Source: Leucobacter tardus
GTDB lineage: Bacteria; Actinomycetota; Actinomycetes; Actinomycetales; Microbacteriaceae
Reading direction: 5' to 3'
Length of the DNA: 64,000 nucleotides
Assembly: GCF_017583045.1 (NCBI RefSeq)
Contig: NZ_JAGFBF010000001.1
Span: 62,001-126,000, forward strand
Shown here: positions 58,898 through 64,000 of the stretch, one piece after another
Numbering within the stretch: position 1 is the first letter of the stretch
Layout of the letters: every line of letters begins with the position of its first letter
Made by a program: the position numbers and the translations under genes
The notes under the pieces: model-generated
Told to the model about the DNA's origin: nothing
The model's database searches: none
The model's input: only the letters and a program-made list of their open reading frames with translations

Positions 58898-60358
58898 CTT
58901 CGCGTCCGGTCGCAGCGCGTCGCGCTTCGCCAGGTTGCGGCGCACGAAGGGCCAACACACGATGAGCACAACGGTGGCGATGAGGCTCGTCCACACCTGG
59001 GTGCGCCCGTCCTCGCTCGACAGCATGACGACGAGCACGCCGACGATCGCCGCGATGAGCAGAATGTTCAGCCACGGATGCAGCCACATCTTCAGCTGCA
59101 GGCCCGACACCTCTTCCGCCGACATCTTCTGCCGCAGGCGCATCTGCGTGAGCGCGATGAAGACGTAGACGAAGAGCGCCACCAGGCCGGCGGAGTTCAT
59201 GATGAAGTCGAAGATGCCCGAGTCGGGTGCGGCGAAGTTCACGATCGTCGCGACGATCGCTCCGCTGGTGGACGCGACGAGCGCCCAGAGCGGCACCCCG
59301 TTCTTCGAGCGCTTCGCGACGAACTTCGGGGCGAAGCCCTGATCCGCGAGGGCGGCGAACATACGGGACGCCGAGTACAGACCCGAGTTCAGGACCGAGA
59401 TGACGGCGGTGAAGATGATGAGCTGCATGACCACCGCAGCGCCGGGCAAACCGAGCAGCGAGAAGACGTACGTGAACGGTGCCGCGGCGACGTTCACCGG
59501 CTCCGGCAGCTCATCCCACGGCACCGCCATGACGATGATGAGCACCGCGCCGACGAAGAAGAGCAGAATGCGCCAGATCACCGTGCTCGTCGCCTGGCGG
59601 ATCCCCTTCGCCGGATCCTCGGACTCGGCCGCGGCCATCACCGCGATCTCGGTGCCGAAGTACGAGAAGATCACAAGGGCGACGCCGGTGAACGCGATCC
59701 CGTAGCCGTTCGGTGCGAACCCGCCGTGCTCCCACAGGTTCGACACCGAAATCGTGGTGTTCGGCCAGAGTCCCAGCGCGAAGAGCAGGCCAGCTCCCAA
59801 GAAGACGACGATCGCGAGCACCTTGATGCTCGCGAGCCAGAACTCGACCTCGCCGAAGGTGCGCACCGAGATCGCGTTGGTGATGATGAAGATGAGGATC
59901 AGTACGAGCGACCACGTCCACGACGGCAGGAACGCGAACCACTCGTGCAGCGTCTCACCGCCGAGCACCGCTTCGTACGCGAGCACGCCCACCCAGAAGT
60001 ACCAGTACAGCCAGCCAACGAGATACGCGGCCCAGTTGCCGAGCCCCACCCGCGCGTACTCCATGAACGAGCCGATCGTGGGTCGCGCGGCCGCCATCTC
60101 GCCGAGCATGCGCATCGCCAGGAAGACGAGGAGTCCGCCGATGAGGTACGAGAGGATCGCGGCGGGGCCGACCGTCCGGATCACGTTGCCCGATCCGACG
60201 AAGAGGCTCGCCCCGATGATGCCGCCCAAGGTGATCATCATCACGTGCCGCGAGCGCAGCTTGGTGTGGGACCCTGCCGTCTGCCCGGCGGAGGTCTGCG
60301 GCGAGACGGGGTGGTCGTACGCGGCGTTCGACTCGCGGTCTGAGGGTGTTTCGGGCAC
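58880..60358 (-). CDS. Amino-acid permease, APC superfamily (AAT/GabP-like)
   Basis: 492 residues from a GTG at 60358 with GAGAGGAA upstream; an ATG 39 bp earlier lacks support. Polar arm of about 38 residues, then the AAT signature: R-H-V-M-M-I-T-L-G-G-I-I-G-A-S-L-F-V-G-S-G and E-M-A-A-A-R-P-T-I-G-S-F near residue 86, F-S-Y-F-G-T-E-I-A-V-M-A-A-A-E-S near 230. Twelve helices. Close to GABA/proline/aromatic amino-acid permeases. No operon partner. Confidence 0.9.
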   Translation of the reverse strand: MPETPSDRESNAAYDHPVSPQTSAGQTAGSHTKLRSRHVMMITLGGIIGASLFVGSGNVIRTVGPAAILSYLIGGLLVFLAMRMLGEMAAARPTIGSFMEYARVGLGNWAAYLVGWLYWYFWVGVLAYEAVLGGETLHEWFAFLPSWTWSLVLILIFIITNAISVRTFGEVEFWLASIKVLAIVVFLGAGLLFALGLWPNTTISVSNLWEHGGFAPNGYGIAFTGVALVIFSYFGTEIAVMAAAESEDPAKGIRQATSTVIWRILLFFVGAVLIIVMAVPWDELPEPVNVAAAPFTYVFSLLGLPGAAVVMQLIIFTAVISVLNSGLYSASRMFAALADQGFAPKFVAKRSKNGVPLWALVASTSGAIVATIVNFAAPDSGIFDFIMNSAGLVALFVYVFIALTQMRLRQKMSAEEVSGLQLKMWLHPWLNILLIAAIVGVLVVMLSSEDGRTQVWTSLIATVVLIVCWPFVRRNLAKRDALRPDAKIQSNG

Positions 60359-60545
60359 GGGGTGTTCCTCTCTCACGCGACCGCAGGGGCCGCACATAGT
60401 TCACCGCGCACACCTCTTCGGCGCGCGCGGCACCGGACCACTATAGACCGCTGTGCCCCGATTCGATAAAATCGCCCGCCCGCGATGCCTTGCACGCGCG
60501 CACGCCCGCGAGCCCGCCGAGCGGACCGGGTGGCAGAATCGGGGC

Positions 60546-61169
60546 ATGATCCCGGAGACCGCGGCTTTCGCGTATACCCGTCGAGCTGGCGAGTACACAC
60601 GACTGCTCGGCGCGATGGACGCCACTGCAGCCCTCGACCGCGCGCGGGTGTGCGCGTGGGCTGCAGAACTCGACGGCGTCGTACTCGATGTCGGCTGCGG
60701 CCCCGGCCACTGGACCGGCTGGCTCGATGGACTGCGAGACGCGGGGAGACTCCCCCGCGTCACGTCGGTGGCCGGCGTCGATCCCGCCGTCCCGTTCGTG
60801 GCGCACGCCGAGCGCCAGCACCCGCACCTCGGGTTCCACCACGCCGTCGCCGAACAACTGCCGTTCGCAGACGGGACGATCGGCGGGATCCTCGCGTGGT
60901 ACTCGCTCATCCACACGGCGCCGGAGCGTCTCGACGACGCGCTCGCCGAGTTCGCGCGCGTCCTCACCTCCGACGGCGGCCTCTGCATCGGGTTCTTCAC
61001 CGGACCTCGGATCGCGCAGTTCGAGCACGCGGTGACCCCGGCGATCACGTGGCCCGTCGAGGCGTTGGCCGACCGCGTCGAACGTGCCGGGTTCGCGGTG
61101 CTCAGCACCCGCACCCGGCACGATCCCGGCGCACGACCCCACGGGGACCTGGTCGCGCGCCTGCGGTGA
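60546..61169 (+). CDS. Class I SAM-dependent methyltransferase
   Basis: 207 residues from the ATG at 60546. Motif I V-L-D-V-G-C-G-P-G-H-W-T-G near residue 46, acidic G-V-D-P in motif II (Asp), then L-P-F-A-D-G-T-I-G-G-I-L-A-W-Y-S-L-I-H and F-A-R-V-L-T-S-D-G-G-L-C-I-G-F-F, a UbiE/methyltransferase-11 pattern. Substrate unknown. Preceded by weak CGGGG only; convergent with the next lipoprotein gene with a 9-bp gap. Confidence 0.85.
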   Translation: MIPETAAFAYTRRAGEYTRLLGAMDATAALDRARVCAWAAELDGVVLDVGCGPGHWTGWLDGLRDAGRLPRVTSVAGVDPAVPFVAHAERQHPHLGFHHAVAEQLPFADGTIGGILAWYSLIHTAPERLDDALAEFARVLTSDGGLCIGFFTGPRIAQFEHAVTPAITWPVEALADRVERAGFAVLSTRTRHDPGARPHGDLVARLR

Positions 61170-61178
61170 ACTCGGCGC

Positions 61179-61595
61179 TTACTCTGCGCTGAAGCGCTCC
61201 ACGCGCAGGACGCACTCGAGGTCGGTCCCGTCGTACGGGATCTCGGTCGACCAGGTCTCCGAATCGGCGACTTCCGGCACGTCGACCTGTACCAGTCCGA
61301 CCGTGTCTCCGGCGTCGAGCGCGGAGACGTAGATCCGGTACTCCTGAGGCGCTGCTTCGGGGTTGGTCACCGTTCCGGTGACGCGGAGTGCGCCGTCCTG
61401 CATGTCGCAGGAGGTGACCTCCGCATCATCGGACGCGCCGACGTAACCCTCGACGGATCCGGGTTGATCCTGCACCTCGATGACCTTCTCGGGTGCTTCG
61501 TCGACCGCGTCCGGCTGGTCGCCGCCGGTGCACCCGACGAGCGCCACTGCGGCGAGCAGCGCTGCCGGGGCGATCACCATCGACCTGAGGTTCAC
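61179..61595 (-). CDS. Small lipoprotein, FxLYD-like domain
   Basis: 138 residues from a GTG at 61595 overlapping the stop of the large surface protein as GTGA, with GGAAGGAG inside the end of that gene. Lipobox A-L-V-G-C (Cys22), acidic linker, then a beta-sandwich pattern ([26 protein letters not shown]) with two cysteines. FxLYD-type domains have this arrangement. Translational coupling suggests joint work with the surface protein. Confidence 0.75.
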   Translation of the reverse strand: MNLRSMVIAPAALLAAVALVGCTGGDQPDAVDEAPEKVIEVQDQPGSVEGYVGASDDAEVTSCDMQDGALRVTGTVTNPEAAPQEYRIYVSALDAGDTVGLVQVDVPEVADSETWSTEIPYDGTDLECVLRVERFSAE

Positions 61596-64000
61596 ACCAG
61601 CTCCTTCCGGCGACGCACCGTCAGCACGACCCCCGCGCCGAGCAGGAGGAGCCCGGCGGCGGTCAGCAGGAGCAACGCATCCGGCGATCCACCGGTGTTC
61701 GCCAGCGCCTCGATATCCACCGTCACAGTGTCGGAGTCCGTGACCGGGGTACCGCCGGGGTCGGTTCCGGTGATGAGCGCCGTGTTCTCCACCGAACCGC
61801 GGTCCACGTCCGCCTGGGTGAGCGTGTACGACGCGGTCGCCGTCACCGTCTCACCGGGCGCCAGCACACCGGGTGCACCCGGCCAGGCGTAGGTGATCGC
61901 CGAGAGTCCTGGCAGACGGTCGCTGATGCGCACATCGGTGATCGTCACGTTGCCCGTGTTGGCGGCGGTGAACGCGTACTCGACGGTCGATCCGACCCGC
62001 GCGGGGCCCTGCGGGTCGGCCGACTTCTCCAGAACGATACCGGGCGCCGGGTCCAGCGGAATCTCGTGCTCCACCGGCGGCGTCACCACGTCGGGTCCGT
62101 CGGGCGGGGTGCCCTCGGCGGTCGCCGTGTTGACCACCGCCCCGGCGTCCACGTCGGCCTGCGTCAGCGTGTACGTCGCGCTCGCCGTCACCTGCTCGCC
62201 CGGGACGAGCACTCCCGCGGCTCCCGGCCACGAGTAGGTCAGATCCGAGAGGCCGGGCAGGGGATCCAGGATCACCACGTCGCTGAGCGTCACGTTTCCG
62301 GTGTTCTCGGCGGTGAAGGCGTACGTCACCGTTTCACCCGCGGCGGCCGCTCCATCGAGCGCTCCGGTCTTCGAGATCACCAGGTTCGGTGCGGCCGCAA
62401 CCGGCTCCGTGTGCGTATCCGAATCCGTCACCGGGTCGCCGGTGGGCGGCACGCCCTCCGCCGTCGCGGTGTTCACGACGGTCCCCGCGTCGACATCGCT
62501 CTGCGTGAGCGTGTACGTCGCGGTCGCGGTCACCGAGTCGCCCGGCGCCAGCACCCCGGCATCTCCCGGCCAGGTGTAGACGAGATCGGACAGGCCCGGG
62601 AGGGGATCGGCGATCACCACGTCGTTCAGGGTCACGTTGCCGGTGTTCGTCGCGACGAACGAGTACTCGATGACCGATCCTGCAGCGTCGGCGCCGGTGA
62701 GCTCGCCGGACTTCACCAGCTGGATCGCCGGTCCTTGAACCAGGGGAACGGTTTCCGGATCCTCGTTATTCACGGGATCGCTCGACACAAACGGCGCATC
62801 CGGGTCGTCGGGGTTCACGACGGCGGGGGGCGTACCCGTCGCGGTGACGAGGTTCACGAGCGCACCCGCATCCACATCGGCTTGCGTCAACGTGTACGTC
62901 GCCGTTGCCGTGACGTCCTCGCCGGGAGCAAGCACACCCGTCTCGCCCGGCCACTCGCCGTACGTGATGTCCGACAGCCCGGGCAGGTCGTCGCCCAGAC
63001 TCACACCCGACAGGGTGACGTTGCCCGTGTTGGTCACGAGGAACGTGTAGTCCACCAACTCACCGGCGGCCGACGTGCCCGCCAGAGCGCCTGTTTTCAC
63101 AACGTCGATCGACGGGTTGAACGCGATCGGGGTGACCTCGCGGTCGTCATCCTCGGGGTTCGGGGGCTGCACCGGGTTCTCGGGATCCTCCGGGTTGTAG
63201 GTCTCGGGCGGCGTTCCCGTCGTGACGGCGGTGTTCGCGACCCATCCGGCATCGATATGCGCCTGCGTCAGTGTCAGCGTCGCCGTCGCGGTGACGTCCT
63301 CGCCAGGAGCGAGCACGCCGGCTTCGCCGGGCCAGGTGAAGACCAGGTCCGTGAGACCGTCCATCGGATCGATGATCGCGACATCCGTGAGCGTCACGTT
63401 GCCGGTGTTGGTCGCGGTGAAGGTGTAGTCGACCGTCGAACCGACCTCGGCGAACTCGCCCGCGGCGACGTTCAACGCACTCGACTTCATCAGCTCGATA
63501 CCCGGCGTCGACGGCAACGGCGTCTCCTCCTCCGTCGGCGGCGAGACCACCGGATCCTGAGGCTCGGGGTTCTCCGGATCGTCCGGGTTCGTGACCGGCG
63601 GCGGAGTGCCCTCCGCGGTCGCCGTGTTGATGACGACCCCGGCGTCGACGTCGTCCTGCGTCAGCGTGTACGACGCGGTTGCCGTGACCTGCTCACCCGG
63701 AGCCAGGACACCGGTCTCCCCCGGCCACAGGTAGTCGAGCTCCGACAGGCCCGGAAGCGGGTCGACGATCACGACATCCGTGAGCGTCACGTTGCCCGTG
63801 TTCTCTGCGGAGAACGTGTACGTCACCGTCTCGCCGACAGTGGCCGCACCATCGAGATCGCTCGACTTCGTCACGACCAGCGACGGATCGGGATCGATGG
63901 GTTCCACGTGCCGGTCATCGTCCCGCACCGGATCCTGCGGAGTCGGGTTCTCCGGGTCCTCCGGATCGAACGCCGGCGGCGGCGTGCCCTCGGCCGTCGC
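61592..64000 (-). CDS. Large repeat-built, sortase-anchored surface protein (DUF11/DUF7507-like repeats), 5' end missing
   Basis: The frame is open to the right edge, giving 802 residues of the C-terminal part. It is built from six full repeats of about 110-130 residues, each with K-S/T-x-x-L-x-G, Y-x-F-x-A-x-N-T-G-N-V-T-L, D-P-L-P-G-L-S, W-P-G-x-x-G-V-L-A-P-G, [11 protein letters not shown]-x-D-V-D-A-G and [10 protein letters not shown], plus the tail of a seventh. Spacers are Pro/Asp/Glu-rich. Repeats are also visible at DNA level. The end has L-A-N-T-G, a hydrophobic helix and R-R-R-K. Likely a wall-attached stalk or adhesin; ligand domains, if any, lie beyond the window. Confidence 0.88.
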   Translation of the reverse strand, partial: ATAEGTPPPAFDPEDPENPTPQDPVRDDDRHVEPIDPDPSLVVTKSSDLDGAATVGETVTYTFSAENTGNVTLTDVVIVDPLPGLSELDYLWPGETGVLAPGEQVTATASYTLTQDDVDAGVVINTATAEGTPPPVTNPDDPENPEPQDPVVSPPTEEETPLPSTPGIELMKSSALNVAAGEFAEVGSTVDYTFTATNTGNVTLTDVAIIDPMDGLTDLVFTWPGEAGVLAPGEDVTATATLTLTQAHIDAGWVANTAVTTGTPPETYNPEDPENPVQPPNPEDDDREVTPIAFNPSIDVVKTGALAGTSAAGELVDYTFLVTNTGNVTLSGVSLGDDLPGLSDITYGEWPGETGVLAPGEDVTATATYTLTQADVDAGALVNLVTATGTPPAVVNPDDPDAPFVSSDPVNNEDPETVPLVQGPAIQLVKSGELTGADAAGSVIEYSFVATNTGNVTLNDVVIADPLPGLSDLVYTWPGDAGVLAPGDSVTATATYTLTQSDVDAGTVVNTATAEGVPPTGDPVTDSDTHTEPVAAAPNLVISKTGALDGAAAAGETVTYAFTAENTGNVTLSDVVILDPLPGLSDLTYSWPGAAGVLVPGEQVTASATYTLTQADVDAGAVVNTATAEGTPPDGPDVVTPPVEHEIPLDPAPGIVLEKSADPQGPARVGSTVEYAFTAANTGNVTITDVRISDRLPGLSAITYAWPGAPGVLAPGETVTATASYTLTQADVDRGSVENTALITGTDPGGTPVTDSDTVTVDIEALANTGGSPDALLLLTAAGLLLLGAGVVLTVRRRKELV

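Noticed and set aside
1-64000. CRISPR arrays, riboswitches, rRNA genes, prophage
   Set aside because: No regularly spaced repeats, rRNA sequences, phage structural genes or recognisable riboswitch cores were seen on either strand by reading.

Overview
The window is about 64 kb of high-GC DNA from a Gram-positive actinobacterium. Evidence for this includes strong G/C bias at third codon positions, frequent GTG starts, ATGA/GTGA stop-start overlaps, many lipoproteins, LAxTG sortase anchors and the tRNA-Trp–secE–nusG chromosomal landmark. A member of Microbacteriaceae is my guess; I could not test it. No plasmid, phage or CRISPR features are visible. The only recombination gene is one resolvase-like protein that appears to lack its catalytic serine.

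Layout. 1-7,908: a minus-strand run with a BKACE-family enzyme (cut by the left edge), an XRE+TetR fusion regulator, a serine hydrolase and a complete Dpp/Opp-type peptide or small-molecule ABC importer. 7,909-10,994: a divergent SDR / amidohydrolase / acyl-CoA dehydrogenase operon. 11,129-13,635: two membrane proteins (DUF998 and DUF418 types) around the resolvase-like gene. 13,653-19,888: a six-gene operon (MaoC hydratase, SsuA-type binding lipoprotein, acyl-CoA ligase, two permeases, ATPase) divergent from a MarR regulator, probably for uptake and CoA activation of an aromatic or other organic acid. 19,904-29,518: a protocatechuate island with pcaHGBDC, a QsuB/QuiC-type dehydroshikimate dehydratase, pobA, an IclR regulator and an OFA-family transporter with its tiny partner protein. 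Quinate/shikimate and 4-hydroxybenzoate routes both feed protocatechuate into the beta-ketoadipate pathway as far as beta-ketoadipate; pcaIJ and pcaF are not in the window. 29,989-32,693: nusG, secE, tRNA-Trp and an aspartate-family aminotransferase. 32,708-35,755: an MFS exporter with an odd start, its MarR regulator and a frameshifted Lrp-type gene. 35,922-37,744: a surface protein followed by a GC-rich tandem repeat. 37,745-47,954: a nitrogen-catabolism block (class III aminotransferase, methylmalonate-semialdehyde dehydrogenase, PucR, amidase, carbamoylase/allantoate-hydrolase family enzyme, MHS transporter, LysR) that would suit beta-alanine/ureido compound degradation. 47,959-51,302: Maf, small membrane and lipoproteins, and a TrmA/RumA methyltransferase. 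51,567-58,799: envelope genes, namely a sortase-anchored trypsin-like protease, a YceI-like protein, and an HbpS-like lipoprotein plus histidine kinase and LuxR response regulator, flanked by two ankyrin-repeat lipoproteins. 58,880-64,000: an APC permease, a methyltransferase, a lipoprotein and a large repeat-built surface protein cut by the right edge.

The most interesting items are these. (1) The 54.5-58.9 kb module looks like an HbpS-SenS-SenR sensing system enlarged with two ankyrin lipoproteins, and has a perfect 20-bp palindrome in front of the kinase. (2) A 15-bp palindrome is shared by the pcaH/quiC and iclR/pobA divergent promoters. (3) The resolvase-like protein has Pro where the catalytic Ser belongs and sits next to a strong hairpin. 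(4) The MFS gene at 32.7-34.0 kb has AUC where its start codon should be. (5) A dual-domain Lrp regulator is frameshifted. (6) There are non-coding repeats at 29.7-29.9 kb and 37.6 kb. Everything here was read by eye from sequence; no searches were run.
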